Positions 1 through 11,667 of a stretch of 38,038 nt of DNA are shown here, one piece after another. The DNA is from Methanobacteriota archaeon. GTDB lineage: Archaea > Methanobacteriota > Methanobacteria > Methanobacteriales > Methanobacteriaceae. Both the position numbers and the translations under genes were made by a program. Each line of letters opens with the position of its first letter. Position 1 is the first letter of the stretch. The stretch spans positions 1 to 38,038 of the forward strand of contig VGTM01000004.1 in assembly GCA_016874685.1 (NCBI GenBank), written 5' to 3'. A model generated the notes under the pieces. That model searched no databases. It was not told the origin of the DNA and was given only the letters and a program-made list of their open reading frames with translations.

Positions 1-1794
1 AGATTTCGTTTCTCGGAAATCTAAACCGTTAGGAAAGCCCACACCATTATCACCGACTTCGAGGACAAAAGTACCATCCCTCAGCAAAAATTCAACATTT
101 ATTTCGCCCTTTTTTCCGTCTGGAAAAGCGTATTTTATACAATTTGAAATCAATTCATTTACAATTAAACCCAAAGGTATGGTTGTATTTATGTCTAGAT
201 CATGATCTTCAACCTGAAGATTCAATTTTATATTACTGTTATCAGATAAATAAGTTTTAAAAATATCTGATGCCAGTTTTTGGATGTATTCACTGAAATT
301 GATACTTTTTAGATCATCAGAACCGTATAATTTTTCATGAATCAGTGCCATTGACTGGGCCCGTGTTTGACTTTTTTTGAAAACTTCCAGGGTCTCTTCA
401 TCCTCTATATATTGTGATTGAAGATTAAGCAGGCTGGATATAATCATCAGATTATTTTTAACACGATGATGGATTTCCTTTAAAAGTATCTCTTTTTCTG
501 CTAAAGCTTTTTTGAGATCTTCTTCAGCTTTTTTTTCTGCTGTAATATCTCTTGTCATGACAGATATAATATCTCCATCTATGGTGGCACTCAAAAGAAC
601 AATAATGGTTTTCCCAGACTTTGTTAAAAGTTCATACTCATAGTCTTTTAATTTACCTTCTTTCTGTAGCTTATCAATCGCAGTCCTGTGTTCATCAAGA
701 TTTTTAAACCGCGATAATATTGTATCTTGCATCATATTTTCAGCTGAATCGTATTCGAACATTTCAGCCGCAGCATTATTTGCGAATAGAATATCACCGT
801 CTACATTAGTTTTATAGATCCCAACCAATGCACTTTTTACTAAATCACGATACTGCTTTTCTGATTTTCTAAGAGATTCTTCAGCTACTATTTGCTCTGT
901 AATATTTTCGAGAGTCTCTACAGCACCGATTATGTTGCCTTTAGCATCTTTAATCGGGGCTGCTGTGAAATGTAGCCATTTCCCATTTTTACCGAGAGAT
1001 GGGAAAAAATCTGATGCTTCGTAGGCTTCTTCTACTAGATTAGATCTTTTGTACTTTCCGGCATAGAATTTAGGTATATCCTCTAAATCTCTATCAACTA
1101 TAAAATCAGCCATACATGGTCTTTCATTGCTATAAAAAGCTTTCCAATGATTTCGTGTGCCTAATACATCTGATGTTTTAATGTTGGTTTGTTCCTCAAG
1201 GGCCCGGTTCCAATAAATGACTTGATGATTCTCATTAATGACGAAGGTAGGAATGGGTGTTCCATAAACTATGTTCTTTAATTTTTCTTCACTATCTTTT
1301 AAGGCTTTTTCCATCATTCTACGTTCGGTAAATTCTTGCGCAATCTCTACTACACCTATTATCTCACCATTTTTGTTATGAACTGGGAAACCTTTTACAT
1401 ACCAGATTCTACCACTTGGAGCCTTAACTTCAAGTTCTTCTTTTTGCCCGGTTTGCAGGGATTTGGCTACTGGACACCCCTTACAAGGTTCTTCACTGTC
1501 ACGCCAAAGTTTATAACAATAATTTCCCTGTAATTTTTCTGTATCATCATCACTTAAACCCAATGAGTCATATGCAGCTTTATTAGCCCAGATCACTTTT
1601 AAATCTGTGTCCATGTATATCATCAAATCTGAAACACTATGCAGAATTAATTCTGTTTCTGGAAAAGTTGTTGAAATACTAGGTCTCTCAGACTTTTTAG
1701 AATCCATTAAACCTTTTAATTCGGAAATTTCGCTGTTTAATTTTTTTATTTCTTCTATTAATTGTTCTTTGGATTTTTCTTTATCTTTCATCAT
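1..1794 (-). CDS. PAS-domain sensor histidine kinase (3' end outside window)
   Basis: Open through 598 codons and cut by the window start. It is a signal-transducing histidine kinase that autophosphorylates and passes phosphate to an unseen response regulator. Reading from the start, a short coiled coil (about 5-30) is followed by three PAS domains (about 45-155, 168-300, 312-420), each ending in the usual E/D-I-T link, then a HisKA_2 dimerisation domain with the motif [10 protein letters not shown] at 440-449, and a HATPase_c domain with N-box NELISNC (546-552) and G1 box GDNGVGFP (581-588). No membrane segment is visible, so it is probably a soluble redox or ligand sensor. PAS1 carries a cysteine cluster (C93, C104, C107), a possible cofactor site. 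Two adjacent ATGs (1794, 1791) could start it and neither has a clear SD. The domain calls are secure; the signal is unknown. Confidence 0.9.
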   Translation of the reverse strand, partial: MMKDKEKSKEQLIEEIKKLNSEISELKGLMDSKKSERPSISTTFPETELILHSVSDLMIYMDTDLKVIWANKAAYDSLGLSDDDTEKLQGNYCYKLWRDSEEPCKGCPVAKSLQTGQKEELEVKAPSGRIWYVKGFPVHNKNGEIIGVVEIAQEFTERRMMEKALKDSEEKLKNIVYGTPIPTFVINENHQVIYWNRALEEQTNIKTSDVLGTRNHWKAFYSNERPCMADFIVDRDLEDIPKFYAGKYKRSNLVEEAYEASDFFPSLGKNGKWLHFTAAPIKDAKGNIIGAVETLENITEQIVAEESLRKSEKQYRDLVKSALVGIYKTNVDGDILFANNAAAEMFEYDSAENMMQDTILSRFKNLDEHRTAIDKLQKEGKLKDYEYELLTKSGKTIIVLLSATIDGDIISVMTRDITAEKKAEEDLKKALAEKEILLKEIHHRVKNNLMIISSLLNLQSQYIEDEETLEVFKKSQTRAQSMALIHEKLYGSDDLKSINFSEYIQKLASDIFKTYLSDNSNIKLNLQVEDHDLDINTTIPLGLIVNELISNCIKYAFPDGKKGEINVEFLLRDGTFVLEVGDNGVGFPNGLDFRETKS

Positions 1795-2162
1795 AACACA
1801 ATCAATTTTTATTTATTTTTTTAAAACTGGAACTAATTATTGATTATGGGATTGATAATAGTTAATGTAATAAGTAGTTAATGATTTTTATTCAAATTGT
1901 ATTTATTAGTATTATTAGTATTATTATATTTTTGCTAGTTTATTATATTTGGGATTACATTTATTGGAAATACAATGGTTATGTTGAAATATATTCAATT
2001 TTTGGAAATAAAAAATTTACCAATCTAGCATGAAGGATAAACAGGCATCTATTTTTGGAGATTAAAATGTACTTAAAATTTGAAATTTCTGGATTTGTTG
2101 ACTTATATTCAATATAAACTTTTTTAAAAAGGCTAATTGGGGGCACCGATTATAGTTACAAA
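1795..2162. other. intergenic, no gene seen
   Basis: Very AT-rich 368 bp between the kinase start and the end of the polyprenol kinase-like gene, both on the minus strand. It has short TATTAGTAT-like direct repeats around 1906-1930 and several TATA-like stretches that could promote the kinase. I see no ORF with a ribosome binding site and no RNA gene. Confidence 0.5.
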
Positions 2163-2723
2163 TTATATGCAATTTATTGCTAAACTCATAATAATGCCAG
2201 AAATTACTGGAATTAAAAGATTATCGTCAATAGGGCTATATGCTTCTGCAATGGCTCCAAAAAGAGCACCTAAAAAAGATGGCCATATTGGAAGTTGTGT
2301 TGTTGTTGCTGCAAAGCCGATTATAAAAAAAGCCAGGCTTCCTTCCAAAGTTTTATCCTTTATGAATGGTAATGGGGTTTTTCCATATTTTTTTCCAAAA
2401 ACAGTAGACGCTGAATCTCCAAGCGCCAGAAGTAATATAGAAGCGTTTGCGATACTAAGGTTAAAGCTGAATAATACTAAAGCGATAGTAACTCCAATAA
2501 AAAAATAGATATAACCTTTTTCATTACTATTTCTCCTGAGTCCTCTTAAAATAGTTGAGAATAAAAATATATGTTGAGATTTGTCCAACCTGAATATGAT
2601 TACTCCACAAATTATAATACCCAAACAGATCAGTATCAATATAACTGGATCAAAGAATATCTCAAGAAAAATGATGAAAATACCTGATGCATGAATTATT
2701 TGCCTTAAAATCTCTTTTTTCAT
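2163..2723 (-). CDS. polyprenol/dolichol kinase-like membrane protein
   Basis: A 186-residue integral membrane protein with about six hydrophobic segments. The central block LGDSASTVFGKKYGKTPLP followed by KDKTLEGSLAFF matches the CTP-dependent dolichol/diacylglycerol/phytol kinase family (SEC59/DGK1-like, COG0170). Family members phosphorylate lipid alcohols using a nucleotide bound by this conserved acidic and Lys-rich segment. In an archaeon the substrate is probably a polyprenol, for lipid-carrier recycling, or a geranylgeraniol-type alcohol; the sequence does not decide which. The length is normal for archaeal members. The start lies 4 bp after the purL stop, so the two are probably cotranscribed, although their functions are unrelated. 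Confidence 0.8.
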   Translation of the reverse strand: MKKEILRQIIHASGIFIIFLEIFFDPVILILICLGIIICGVIIFRLDKSQHIFLFSTILRGLRRNSNEKGYIYFFIGVTIALVLFSFNLSIANASILLLALGDSASTVFGKKYGKTPLPFIKDKTLEGSLAFFIIGFAATTTQLPIWPSFLGALFGAIAEAYSPIDDNLLIPVISGIIMSLAINCI

Positions 2724-2727
2724 AACA

Positions 2728-4884
2728 TCAAGCCATAAATTTCTCTATTACTCCATAATATGATTCCTTGAGTTTTTGAACTCCTATGTTTACTGATGGT
2801 TGGAAAATTAATCTATCACCACCAACTTCTCCGATAATAGCTGCAGGTACTTTTATTTTGTTTAATATATCTTGAACTGATTTGTTTCTTACTGTAATAA
2901 CGTATCTCCCATGAGATTCTGAGAATAGAATTTCGGTCGTGACCATATTCTCATCTTCTTTAGGTACCATCTTCAGGTCTATGATAGCTCCCATATCTCC
3001 AGAAATTGCCATCTCAGCGATTGCAACACCTAAGCCTCCAGTTGAACAGTCATGAACTCCAGTTATATCCTTGTTTTTATCATCTTTTATAAGATCCAGA
3101 ATTGTTTTGGCTACTTTTAGTTCGTCTTCAATACGGACCTTTGGTGGTGTCCCCTGTATAACACCATGTATAGCCTTGTGGTATTCAGAACCATCCAATT
3201 CATGATAAGTCTTTCCAAGAGCAATTATTTTATCACCCTCATTTTTAAAGCCAGATGTTTTTATATTTTCCATATCCATTATTCCAGCTACCCCAACTAC
3301 TGGAGAGGGATTTACAGTTACACCTTCAGTTTCATTATAAAAACTCACATTACCACTCACTACTGGCACAGGAAAACTTTTTGCAACATCAGCCATTCCC
3401 TGAACACATTCCCTAAACTGCCAGAAAACCTGGGGTTTTTCAGGATTTCCAAAGTTTAGACAATCCACTATACATATAGGTTCCGCACCCATTGAAACAA
3501 CGTTTCTTATAGCCTCTGAAACTGCACCAGCCCCACCATTGTAAGGATCCAGTTTTGTATGTGCACTGTTACAATCTACAGTTAGTGCAACTGCCTTCCC
3601 CTCATCGATCCGTAAAACTGCTGCATCATCACCTGGTTTTATCACATTTCTTATTTGTACCTCATGATCATACTGTCGATAAACCCATTCTTTAGAAGCA
3701 ATATTTTCTGATGAGAGAAGCTTTAAAAGTGCTTTTTCCGGCTTTATATGTTTCAATTCCATATAGTCTCCATTTTCAACTGGTTTTTGGGCTTCTCTGT
3801 ATACAACTGGGGGGTCTGACAGAAGTTCAGTAGGCACTTCAGCTAAAACTTCCCCATAACGTTCCACAACTAGATTTTCAGTGTCTGTGACTTTCCCGAT
3901 AACTGCTGCTGGAAGGTCGTATTTTTTGAATATCTCCATTATGTCATCTACATCATCAGGATTTATAACAAAAACCATACGTTCCTGGGATTCAGATAAC
4001 ATGATCTCATAGGGAGTCATTCCCTCTTCCCTTAACGGAATCTTTGTCAGTTCAACGATTGCGCCATTTCCAGATTTAGCTGCCATTTCAGAAATACAGC
4101 AGGTTAAACCACCACCGCCCAGGTCTTTTAAACCAACGACTTCAATTTTATCTAATACTTCTAACGTAGCTTCTAATACCATTTTTTTGGTGAATGGGTC
4201 GCCTATTTGTACTGCAGGCCTATCTTCTATTTCTGATCCAGTGGTAAGTTCCTCGGACGCGAATGTAACTCCGTGAATACCATCTCTTCCAGTTCTGCCT
4301 CCCATAAGCACAAATACATCTCCTAGGTTAGGGGCAATGCTTCTTACTATGTCGTTTTTTCGAACTATCCCAGCACACATCACATTAACAAGTGGATTTA
4401 ACTTGAAGTTATCATCGAATTCCACTTCTCCACCTACAGTTGGAATTCCAACCCGGTTTCCATAATCAGAAATTCCTTTTACAACGTATTCAAATAGATA
4501 TCGTGATCTTTGATCTTCCAGATACCCAAAGCGCAGCGAATCAAGAAGTGCAATAGGCATAGCCCCCATGGACAAAATATCCCGGATTATTCCACCAATA
4601 CCTGTACCAGCACCTCCATATGGCTCAATCGCAGATGGATGGTTGTGACTTTCTATTCCAATAGCCAGGGCAAGTTCATCTGTAATTTCAACAAGCCCTG
4701 CATCGTCTCCTGGACCTAATATTACTCTTTCACCGTCTGTTGGGAATAATTTCAGGATCGGACGGCTGCTTTTATAGGAACAGTGCTCGGAAAACATTAT
4801 ATCCAGCATTCCATATTCCAGGGAGTTTGGCTCCCTTCCAAGTTCATTTTTTATGTATTCGCATTCTGATTCTGTTAAAGTCAT
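2728..4884 (-). CDS. purL: phosphoribosylformylglycinamidine synthase subunit PurL
   Basis: A 718-residue PurL of the small archaeal/Gram-positive type, which catalyses the ATP-dependent conversion of FGAR to FGAM in purine synthesis together with separate PurQ and PurS subunits (not in this window). The AIR-synthase-like architecture is duplicated: the first half has [11 protein letters not shown] (about 56-66), [19 protein letters not shown] (77-95) and LSESQERM; the second half has KPGDDAAV and FSESHGRY. There is no glutaminase domain, as expected for this class. The SD GGTGG lies 4 bases before the ATG. It follows ileS after a 62-bp gap containing a hairpin and is followed closely by the polyprenol kinase-like gene. 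The two-domain PurE gene near 36.3 kb belongs to the same pathway. Confidence 0.97.
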   Translation of the reverse strand: MTLTESECEYIKNELGREPNSLEYGMLDIMFSEHCSYKSSRPILKLFPTDGERVILGPGDDAGLVEITDELALAIGIESHNHPSAIEPYGGAGTGIGGIIRDILSMGAMPIALLDSLRFGYLEDQRSRYLFEYVVKGISDYGNRVGIPTVGGEVEFDDNFKLNPLVNVMCAGIVRKNDIVRSIAPNLGDVFVLMGGRTGRDGIHGVTFASEELTTGSEIEDRPAVQIGDPFTKKMVLEATLEVLDKIEVVGLKDLGGGGLTCCISEMAAKSGNGAIVELTKIPLREEGMTPYEIMLSESQERMVFVINPDDVDDIMEIFKKYDLPAAVIGKVTDTENLVVERYGEVLAEVPTELLSDPPVVYREAQKPVENGDYMELKHIKPEKALLKLLSSENIASKEWVYRQYDHEVQIRNVIKPGDDAAVLRIDEGKAVALTVDCNSAHTKLDPYNGGAGAVSEAIRNVVSMGAEPICIVDCLNFGNPEKPQVFWQFRECVQGMADVAKSFPVPVVSGNVSFYNETEGVTVNPSPVVGVAGIMDMENIKTSGFKNEGDKIIALGKTYHELDGSEYHKAIHGVIQGTPPKVRIEDELKVAKTILDLIKDDKNKDITGVHDCSTGGLGVAIAEMAISGDMGAIIDLKMVPKEDENMVTTEILFSESHGRYVITVRNKSVQDILNKIKVPAAIIGEVGGDRLIFQPSVNIGVQKLKESYYGVIEKFMA

Positions 4885-4945
4885 TTTACCACCGCAAATA
4901 TGTCAATTGATCAATTGAATGTGTCTTCGATGAATTTTCTTTTTA

Positions 4946-4970
4946 ATCAACCTTTTTCTAAAAGGTTGAT
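4946..4970 (-). terminator. hairpin overlapping the ileS stop codon
   Basis: A perfect 11-bp inverted repeat, ATCAACCTTTT (4946-4956) and AAAAGGTTGAT (4960-4970), with a 3-base loop covers the last codons and the TGA of ileS. The minus-strand sequence after it is A-rich rather than U-rich, so it is not a classic intrinsic terminator. It may be a weak terminator, a processing site or a stabiliser between ileS and purL. The structure is certain; its role is inferred. Confidence 0.45.
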
Positions 4971-7900
4971 GGTAATTACAACTTTTTCGTCTTCTATGTT
5001 CCATTCTTTGGTGTAATATCCTTCATTAGCTTTGAAAATGAATTTTTCAGCTCGAATTTCGTGAGATATAAATTCAGAATAGTTTTCTATAAGATCCCCA
5101 AATTTATCACTGCAGCGGATGAAAACATGGATATTTGCTTCTACGTCCAGATCAAGGTCTTTTCTCATGTCCTGAATTCTCCTTATAAGTTCTCTTGCCA
5201 TTGCTTCAGATAGAATATCTTTGGTGAGCTTTGTATTTATAAAAACACTTCCAACATCAAAATCAGCACTTACAATGTCTTCTGGGAGTTCAGTTTCCAG
5301 TAATACGTCATCAACAGTAAGGTTGATGATTTTATCATCAACTTCCACGCTAAATATTCCATCGGTTTCTAATTTTTCAATTATTTTCTTGCCATTGGTT
5401 TTTTCAAGTTTTTTGGCAACTTTAGGAATATTTCCTCTTAATTTTGGACCCAGAGTCTTTAGATTAGGTTTTGCTTTTATCTTAAGGTCTTTAAATTGAC
5501 GGGAAGCTATGACTTCCTTAGTGTTAGCTTGTTCCATTAAAACGTGTTTTAGGGATTCGGTGGCATTTAAAACGTTTTTTTCTTCTGAAACAACTATTAT
5601 TTCACTTACAGGCCATCTAAGTTTGTATTTAGCAATATCTCTTGCCCTTGCACATGCTTCGATGATTTCTCTTATAATATCCATATTTTTCTCAAGATCC
5701 TTATTGATAAGGTCCTCATCAAAGCCCCAGTCTGTCATATGGATGCTGAGGTGGGCATCATTTTTGACACCTCTTACCACGTTCTGATATATTTCTTCAG
5801 TTATATAAGGAGTTATGGGGGCTATTAGGGTTATTAAATGTTCTATAACTGTGTATAGAGCAAAATAGGCACCTAGCTTATCCGGGTCTTCTTTTTCAAT
5901 CCAGGTACGCCCCCTTATAAGCCTCACATACCATCTGCTTAAATCCTCTAATATGAAATTGTTTATGCTTCGGGTTGCTTTATGAAAGTGTAGAGAATCT
6001 AGTGAGTATGTAACAACTTTTGCGAGGGTATTAATCCGCGATATAATCCAATTATCCTCATCTCTCAGTTTAAAATCATTTTCACTATACAGTGTGGGAT
6101 TAAAATTATCTATGGCCATGTAGGTAGTTGCAAATACATAAACATTCCAGAGTATGTTAAACATTTTGTTTACAGTTTTTACTTCATCCCAGTTAAATCT
6201 AAGATCTTCCCATGGTTTATTTGCCCACAGAAGATAGAAACGGAGTATATCTGCCCCGTATTTATCAGCAACTTCATCTGGTTCCACCACATTTCCAAGG
6301 GATTTGCTCATCTTTCTACCGTCTTCATCAAGGGTGAATCCGTGCATGAGTACTTTTTTGTAGGGAGATCCTTCAAATGATATCATTCCACATCCTAATT
6401 GGGAATAAAACCAGCCTCTTGTCTGGTCATGACCTTCTGTTATGAAATCGTATGGATACCACTCTTCAAATAGGTCCTTATCTTGTGGATAATAAAGTGA
6501 TGCCCATCCAGCGACACCAGAATCTATCCAGACATCCAGCACATCACTTGCGCGAGTCATATTTCCGCCGCAACTGCAAGGTATGATAATCTCATCAACG
6601 TGTGGCCTATGTATGAAATCACCATGAATAGTTCCTTTAACAGCCTGATCCTTCAGTTCATTTATGGAGCCCACAACAGTTATCTTTTCGCATTCCTCAC
6701 AGATCCATATGGGAATGGGAATTCCCCAGTATCTCTGTCTGGATATGGTCCAATCTCGTGCATTTTCAATCCAGTTTTTAAATCTACTTTCTCCAGCCCA
6801 GGATGGCACCCAATTGACATTTTCAAGCTCTTTAAGCATTTTTTCTTTAATAGCCGTGATTTTAAGGAACCATTGTTTGGTTGCCAGGTATATAATTGGT
6901 GTTTTACACCTCCAGCAGAAGCCATATCGGTGTGTGATGGTTTCCTGGCGAAGAAGCAGATTTTTATCCTTTAAATCTGCCATGATTTTGGCATCTGCAT
7001 CTTTTACGAATTTTCCCACATATTTCCCTGCATCATCTTCAAATAATCCTGCTTCATCAACTGGGCAGAATATTGGTATCCCATATTTTTTTCCAATTTC
7101 AAAGTCTTCTGGGCCATGTCCAGGGGCAGTGTGAACACATCCAGTACCTTCTGTAAGGGATACATGTTCTCCTACCAATATTTTATGTTCAAATTTTTTA
7201 TGTATGGGTATTTCTTCCAAAAGAGGATGTTTATATTCTAAACCTTCAAGTTTAGACCCTTTAACCACTTTAAGGATTTTGTAGTTTTCTTCTGCAAAAA
7301 GAGTTTCAATGAGGGCTTCAGCCATCATATATATCTCATTATCAACGGCTATGTAAGCATAATCAAAATCAGGATGAACAGCTACAGCCATGTTAGCTGG
7401 AAGAGTCCAGGGGGTAGTTGTCCATACTAATATATATTCATTAACATGTTCACTGGATTTTAAGGGGAATTTAACATAGATAGATGGATCTTCCTTATTT
7501 TCATAATCTATCTCAGCAAGAGCAAGCGCAGTCTCACATCTTGGACACCAGGTTATGACTCTCAGGTCGTTTATCAGGAGATCCTTTTGGTGTGCCGTTT
7601 TCAGAGTCCACCAGCAGGATTCCATATACTTGGGGTCAAATGTTATGTATGGGTTATCCCAGTCCATCCACACACCCAGCATCTTAAACTGGTCAGTCAT
7701 TAATGCCTTATTTTCCACTGCAAATTCTCTACATTTTTCAATAAAGTTTTGGATTCCTACCTTGGTTTCGATATCTTTTTTGCTTTTAATACCCAGGATT
7801 CCTTCTACTTTATGTTCTATGGGAAGTCCATGGGCATCCCAACCAGCCTGTCTCCTTAAATTAAAACCAGACATACTTTTGAATCTTAAAAAAGTATCCT

Positions 7901-8096
7901 TTATTATTTTATTCCATGCAGTTCCCAGATGAATTCGCCCGCTACAATAGGGGGGCCCGTCTAAGAACGAAAATTTTGGACAGTTTTCCCTCATTTTGTT
8001 AGTCTTTTTGTAAATGTCATTATTGGTCCAGAAATCTTGGATGTTATTTTCAATGAACCTGGAATTGTATGATTTCTCCGCCTCCCTTATTGGCAT
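4947..8096 (-). CDS. ileS: isoleucyl-tRNA synthetase
   Basis: About 1049 residues, normal length for archaeal IleS. This class I synthetase charges tRNA-Ile and edits misactivated valine. Visible are the HIGH-type motif in [16 protein letters not shown], the CP1 editing domain with [13 protein letters not shown], zinc-binding-like Cys pairs (CPRCE, CWRCK, CEECE), the KMSKSLGN signature, the anticodon-binding domain after LRFNWDEV, and the long C-terminal extension of the archaeal/eukaryotic subclass. Two ATGs are close together (8102 and 8096). The SD GGGGAG (8104-8109) nearly touches the first but is about 7 bases from the second, so I place the start at 8096, giving MPIREAEKS. It is upstream of purL. 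Confidence 0.97.
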   Translation of the reverse strand: MPIREAEKSYNSRFIENNIQDFWTNNDIYKKTNKMRENCPKFSFLDGPPYCSGRIHLGTAWNKIIKDTFLRFKSMSGFNLRRQAGWDAHGLPIEHKVEGILGIKSKKDIETKVGIQNFIEKCREFAVENKALMTDQFKMLGVWMDWDNPYITFDPKYMESCWWTLKTAHQKDLLINDLRVITWCPRCETALALAEIDYENKEDPSIYVKFPLKSSEHVNEYILVWTTTPWTLPANMAVAVHPDFDYAYIAVDNEIYMMAEALIETLFAEENYKILKVVKGSKLEGLEYKHPLLEEIPIHKKFEHKILVGEHVSLTEGTGCVHTAPGHGPEDFEIGKKYGIPIFCPVDEAGLFEDDAGKYVGKFVKDADAKIMADLKDKNLLLRQETITHRYGFCWRCKTPIIYLATKQWFLKITAIKEKMLKELENVNWVPSWAGESRFKNWIENARDWTISRQRYWGIPIPIWICEECEKITVVGSINELKDQAVKGTIHGDFIHRPHVDEIIIPCSCGGNMTRASDVLDVWIDSGVAGWASLYYPQDKDLFEEWYPYDFITEGHDQTRGWFYSQLGCGMISFEGSPYKKVLMHGFTLDEDGRKMSKSLGNVVEPDEVADKYGADILRFYLLWANKPWEDLRFNWDEVKTVNKMFNILWNVYVFATTYMAIDNFNPTLYSENDFKLRDEDNWIISRINTLAKVVTYSLDSLHFHKATRSINNFILEDLSRWYVRLIRGRTWIEKEDPDKLGAYFALYTVIEHLITLIAPITPYITEEIYQNVVRGVKNDAHLSIHMTDWGFDEDLINKDLEKNMDIIREIIEACARARDIAKYKLRWPVSEIIVVSEEKNVLNATESLKHVLMEQANTKEVIASRQFKDLKIKAKPNLKTLGPKLRGNIPKVAKKLEKTNGKKIIEKLETDGIFSVEVDDKIINLTVDDVLLETELPEDIVSADFDVGSVFINTKLTKDILSEAMARELIRRIQDMRKDLDLDVEANIHVFIRCSDKFGDLIENYSEFISHEIRAEKFIFKANEGYYTKEWNIEDEKVVITINLLEKG

Positions 8097-8102
8097 CTTC
8101 AT

Positions 8103-8437
8103 TCTCCCCGTGATTTTTGTGATTTTTTTAAGAGTTAATGTAAGACTATTGTTGGTTATATATAAAATAGTTTAATTAATAGAATTCGAACCGAATAAAA
8201 ATAAAGTAAAAGAATATATGGCATTATATGGGATTTATAAGCCATCCAATATCTTTTTTCTGTAGAAATGTAATTATTTATCTTAATCTATTTTTTCATT
8301 TAGAGTAACTTATATACTGAAAAGTGGACAGATTATTAGATTCTGAAGTTAAAAGTTTTTTATTTAGGTTTATATTATTAAATCTCAAACCCAAGAATCT
8401 AAAATTGGCCATGGATCCCATAAATCTATTCGCTGAA
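8103..8437. other. intergenic upstream of ileS
   Basis: 335 bp between the ileS start and the metK end, both on the minus strand. It contains the likely ileS promoter near 8155-8167 (separate entry). The remainder is AT-rich; I see no supported ORF, RNA gene or clear terminator for metK. Confidence 0.5.
8156..8167 (-). promoter_or_regulatory. TATA box, probable ileS promoter
   Basis: On the minus strand this reads TTTATATATAAC, matching the archaeal TATA consensus TTTATATA. It lies about 60 bases before the ileS ATG, which leaves a leader of about 30-35 nt containing the GGGGAG ribosome binding site. Confidence 0.5.
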
Positions 8438-9658
8438 TTAGAATGTTCTGAGATCACCCTTTACCAGCATATCTGTTATGATCGATATATTCCCGAGCCA
8501 TGAATGCATTATCTCTTTCACTTTAGGGGCAGCATCTTCAAGTTTGTAGCCGTCATTAAGAATTATCTGGGCACTTGCAGATTTTGGAATGTCTATAGGC
8601 TTCCCTATTTGACTTAAAAGCATTATATGTATCTGTTTTACTTCTTCAACGTTTTCTATTACATCATCAGCCATTTTATTTGATAATAGATTGTATATTT
8701 TACCTACATGGTTTATAGGATTTTTTCCAGATGTTGCTTCCATTGACATGGGTCTGTTGGGTGTTATAAGACCATTGGCACGGTTTCCTCTTCCCACAGA
8801 ACCATCATCACCCATCTCTGCAGATGTTCCGGTAACTGTGAGGTAAACTGACGGATTTTCTTTATTTTCATAGTTATCTGCAGTATTTACGTAAACATCC
8901 ACATCTCTTTCTGTGTGCTCAAATGCCAGTTTCAGGACATTCTCTTTCAATTTGTCAGTAGTATCGATGTAATGATCCAGATCATCCACATATTTTGAGA
9001 CCATGGCTGAAGCCACTGTAAGAGTTATATTATCTCCTTCTCTTAATCCCATTACCTTTATATCCTCGCCAACTTGGGGTAATTTCTTTTTAAAGTCTTT
9101 TGAGTTTAGTAAATTTTCTGTTGAAAGAACTATTTTATCTGTTTCAGAAAATGGCGCATATCCAACACCGAAAGAGGTATCGTTTGCAGTGCTTCTCTTA
9201 AACACATCTCTTAAGTCTCCGGATCCATGTCCTATTTTACACTCCACCACAGCACATGTTTCAACATCAAGATTAATGATATTTTCCTTCAAATATTCCT
9301 TTGCAGCGGCTATAGCTATTCTATCAAGCCCTATCTTCTTTATTTCTATTTTATCTTCTTTTTTTTCATGGATTTCGGATATGCCTCTTCCTGTAAGGAG
9401 AATGTCCATGGGGGTTATTACTTCTCCTCCACCAAACTGGGGATGTGATTCTCCAGCGGTTATCTGAACTTCATCAGTATTATGGTGCATTATGTCACCG
9501 AATTTGTCTATATACTCATTGCATAAAGCTCTGCTTACAGATTCGGCTATTCCATCGCTGATACTGTCTGGGTGGCCTATTCCTTTCCTTTCTACTATCT
9601 CTATTTCCTGTTCTTCAATGGGTTTTTGAACGAGCTCGTCTACGATTATATTTCGCAT
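8438..9658 (-). CDS. metK: archaeal S-adenosylmethionine synthetase
   Basis: A 406-residue methionine adenosyltransferase of the archaeal type, which makes AdoMet from methionine and ATP. Near the N-terminus is [19 protein letters not shown] (His and Asp of the ATP/Mg site); later come [12 protein letters not shown] and [19 protein letters not shown], all typical of archaeal MetK rather than the bacterial family. An in-frame TTG five codons upstream (9673) is part of TTGGAGGTTATTCTTATG, so it falls in the ribosome binding site. The GGAGGT serves the ATG at 9658, giving the N-terminus MRNIIVDEL seen in the family. It is divergent from DUF192, 45 bp away. Confidence 0.96.
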   Translation of the reverse strand: MRNIIVDELVQKPIEEQEIEIVERKGIGHPDSISDGIAESVSRALCNEYIDKFGDIMHHNTDEVQITAGESHPQFGGGEVITPMDILLTGRGISEIHEKKEDKIEIKKIGLDRIAIAAAKEYLKENIINLDVETCAVVECKIGHGSGDLRDVFKRSTANDTSFGVGYAPFSETDKIVLSTENLLNSKDFKKKLPQVGEDIKVMGLREGDNITLTVASAMVSKYVDDLDHYIDTTDKLKENVLKLAFEHTERDVDVYVNTADNYENKENPSVYLTVTGTSAEMGDDGSVGRGNRANGLITPNRPMSMEATSGKNPINHVGKIYNLLSNKMADDVIENVEEVKQIHIMLLSQIGKPIDIPKSASAQIILNDGYKLEDAAPKVKEIMHSWLGNISIITDMLVKGDLRTF

Positions 9659-9703
9659 AAGAATAACCTCCAAATTTTTAAGTAATTAAGTTAAACTATC
9701 TCT

Positions 9704-10075
9704 ATGAAATATGTCCTTATAGTAAATAAAACTAAGGGAACAGAACTTGGGTATGCTGATATTGCTGATAGTTTTTTCTCCAGATTTAAAGGTTTGATGT
9801 TAAAAAAGAATTTAGAACGTGGCCTCATTTTAAAACTTCCACATGAGAGAAGTAGACGGGGTTCTAGCATCCACATGTTCTTTATGCGAATTTCATTAGA
9901 TATAATTTTCACGGATTCTCAAAAAAAGGTCGTTGACACAGTTTCAATAAAACCATGGAAAACCTATACCCCCAGAGCTCCTGCAAAGTATGTCATAGAA
10001 CTTGAAGAAGGAGGTATAAAAGCTTCAGCAACGGAAATTGGAGATCAACTGGATTTCACATGTGAAATGTCTTGA
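9704..10075 (+). CDS. DUF192 family protein
   Basis: A 123-residue soluble protein of the DUF192 family (PF02643, COG1430). The diagnostic core is visible: [11 protein letters not shown] (about 27-37), then [18 protein letters not shown] (54-71) and [18 protein letters not shown] (83-100). Function is unknown; the fold is a small beta-barrel. Unlike many bacterial members it has no signal peptide, so it is cytoplasmic. No SD precedes the ATG, and an AT-rich stretch about 25-30 bases upstream (9675-9690) could be the promoter of a leaderless transcript. Confidence 0.85.
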   Translation: MKYVLIVNKTKGTELGYADIADSFFSRFKGLMLKKNLERGLILKLPHERSRRGSSIHMFFMRISLDIIFTDSQKKVVDTVSIKPWKTYTPRAPAKYVIELEEGGIKASATEIGDQLDFTCEMS

Positions 10076-10238
10076 ATTACCAAATAAAGTAATTAAACCC
10101 TGATTTATGATGTTTAGGATATATGATCTCGTTTATTATATTAGAACGTTTATTATATCTAAATAATCTTAATTTAAGGAAATGAAAGAAAACAAAAAAT
10201 AAAAAAATAAATAATAAATAAGTTTTTCACGGATTTTT

Positions 10239-10621
10239 TTAATTTATCTCTTCCAAAGCCATCTTTGCAACTCGTCTAACCACTGGATTTTCATCATCAA
10301 TGCTTTTTTTAGTGGGTCTGTGGTTCTTTCATCACCAATAAGAGCCAGTCCTAATGCAGCAGCATAACGAACAGAAGATTTTTCGTTACTTAAAGTATCA
10401 ATTAAAGGTTCTATTGACTTAGTGTCATTGAAAGTACCTAGTGAAAGGGCAGCCACCTCTCTAACGTGGTAATTTTCATCTTTTAAAGCATTTATTAAAT
10501 GTTCCACAGCGAGTGGATCTCCTGTTTCTGCAAGAAGCTCTACTGCATCTTCTCTAACATTCCAATCTTTATTTTCTAACTCTTTTATAAGAAAATCTAT
10601 CCTTTTATGTGGTTTGGACAA
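10239..10621 (-). pseudogene. HEAT-repeat (PBS lyase-like) protein with a 3' frameshift
   Basis: As written, the frame encodes 125 residues ending at 10244: three clear HEAT/PBS-lyase repeats ([48 protein letters not shown]) and then an atypical tail from MMKIQWLD onward. Another reading frame over the same DNA encodes [19 protein letters not shown] and stops at 10239. One extra base near 10298-10300 (TTG-GAT in place of TTGAT on the coding strand) would join the frames as [15 protein letters not shown]..., a perfect fourth repeat and a protein of about 127 residues. So this is a recent single-base deletion or a sequence error. Such proteins act as protein-interaction scaffolds; no specific partner is implied. 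The start is TTG at 10621, supported by AGGGA about 6 bases upstream. Only the last 20 or so residues differ, so the protein may still work. Confidence 0.75.
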
Positions 10622-10799
10622 TTTAATTCCCTGTCAAAATATGTTTGAAATAATATTAAAATTTATTTATCCCATCAAAATGAAAAAAGAGGACAATAAT
10701 AAGAATTTAAAAAATTGGAGCATAATATGAATAATTTTACTCAATAAATTAATAGGAGTAACTAAAACAAATGATAGAAGAAAAAAGGGCAAATTCGTA

Positions 10800-11513
10800 T
10801 TATTGTTCCTTTAATACTCCCTTTAAAACTTTCATTAAGTGTTTAGGATGGGCCAGAACTTCAATTCCTTCGATTTCATATAATTTTTTCGTGTTTAGGA
10901 TGTCCACATCCCTCATGTGTATTGTAATGATTTTGCCCCCTGTGACTGCAGAAAAAGGGCATGCTATCTGGCATGCTCCACAGCCTTTACAATTTAGGAG
11001 ATTTATTTCCACACCAGGAGTTATGGCATCGTTTGGACATGCTGCTGCGGCTTCACATGTCTCACATTTTTCACATAAATCTAATTCAAGTTTAGACGGT
11101 AATACAGTTTTTAAATCACCAGATTCAAAATCAACAGGGATTATATAAGTTTTAACGAGACCTTTCCCTGCCTGGGCAACAGCATTGGTAATTAAGTTAT
11201 CTGCAATACCATTAACAATTTTACCAATTGTGTTAGATGTTACAGGAGAAACTATGAGTAGATCGTATTTTCCCATGGAAAGTCGCCCTGTAATTGGAAA
11301 ACTTGATTCCTGATCCTTTTCCTTAATTAATTCTCGGTAATAACCACCAGTCACATTTTTAACTCTTTCAAACAGGCCATACATCTTAAGAACTTCTTCT
11401 CCCGCCATAGAAAGCATTACAGTTACCTCATGCTCATTTGAAAGCTCTTCCAATATATTAACACTATCTAAAAGGAGGTGCCCAGCACCAGTGATTCCCC
11501 AGGCTATTTTCAT
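10800..11513 (-). CDS. archaeoflavoprotein / dihydromethanopterin reductase-like, with 4Fe-4S motifs
   Basis: 237 residues. The N-terminal 140 or so residues form a flavoprotein domain ([14 protein letters not shown] start, [25 protein letters not shown]-binding segment) of the HFCD/archaeoflavoprotein superfamily. The C-terminal part carries two cysteine clusters, [14 protein letters not shown] (about 147-160) and [12 protein letters not shown] (about 174-185); the second is a canonical 4Fe-4S ferredoxin motif. This matches the MJ0208/AfpA/DmrB group, FMN proteins that take electrons from ferredoxin; DmrB reduces dihydromethanopterin in the last step of cofactor synthesis. The exact acceptor here is inferred. 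The SD AAGGTGA is 8-9 bases before the ATG. It lies downstream of glyA, whose product uses tetrahydromethanopterin; the link is suggestive only. Confidence 0.8.
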   Translation of the reverse strand: MKIAWGITGAGHLLLDSVNILEELSNEHEVTVMLSMAGEEVLKMYGLFERVKNVTGGYYRELIKEKDQESSFPITGRLSMGKYDLLIVSPVTSNTIGKIVNGIADNLITNAVAQAGKGLVKTYIIPVDFESGDLKTVLPSKLELDLCEKCETCEAAAACPNDAITPGVEINLLNCKGCGACQIACPFSAVTGGKIITIHMRDVDILNTKKLYEIEGIEVLAHPKHLMKVLKGVLKEQ

Positions 11514-11667
11514 TTATTTTTCACCTTACTCTGATTCACAGATAATTTAGATATTAAAAATTGAAATATATTTTTTAACTTTTTTTAGGAATATTGTTCA
11601 ATTTTTTTTCAGTTTTAAAATTGTTTAAGAATTTTCATGTTTTTTTAAGTTCATAAAATTTTTTAAA

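Noticed and set aside
8176-8200. Minus-strand GGTTCGAATTC resembling a tRNA T-loop
   Set aside because: The flanking bases do not form a T-stem and no D-arm, anticodon arm or acceptor stem fits around it.
8438-9673. metK start at the TTG at 9673
   Set aside because: That codon is part of the ribosome binding site for the ATG at 9658, which also gives the family N-terminus.
10771-11148. Plus-strand frame of 125 codons with GGAG upstream of its ATG
   Set aside because: It lies antisense to the archaeoflavoprotein gene, whose flavin and ferredoxin motifs are clear; the translation has no recognisable features.
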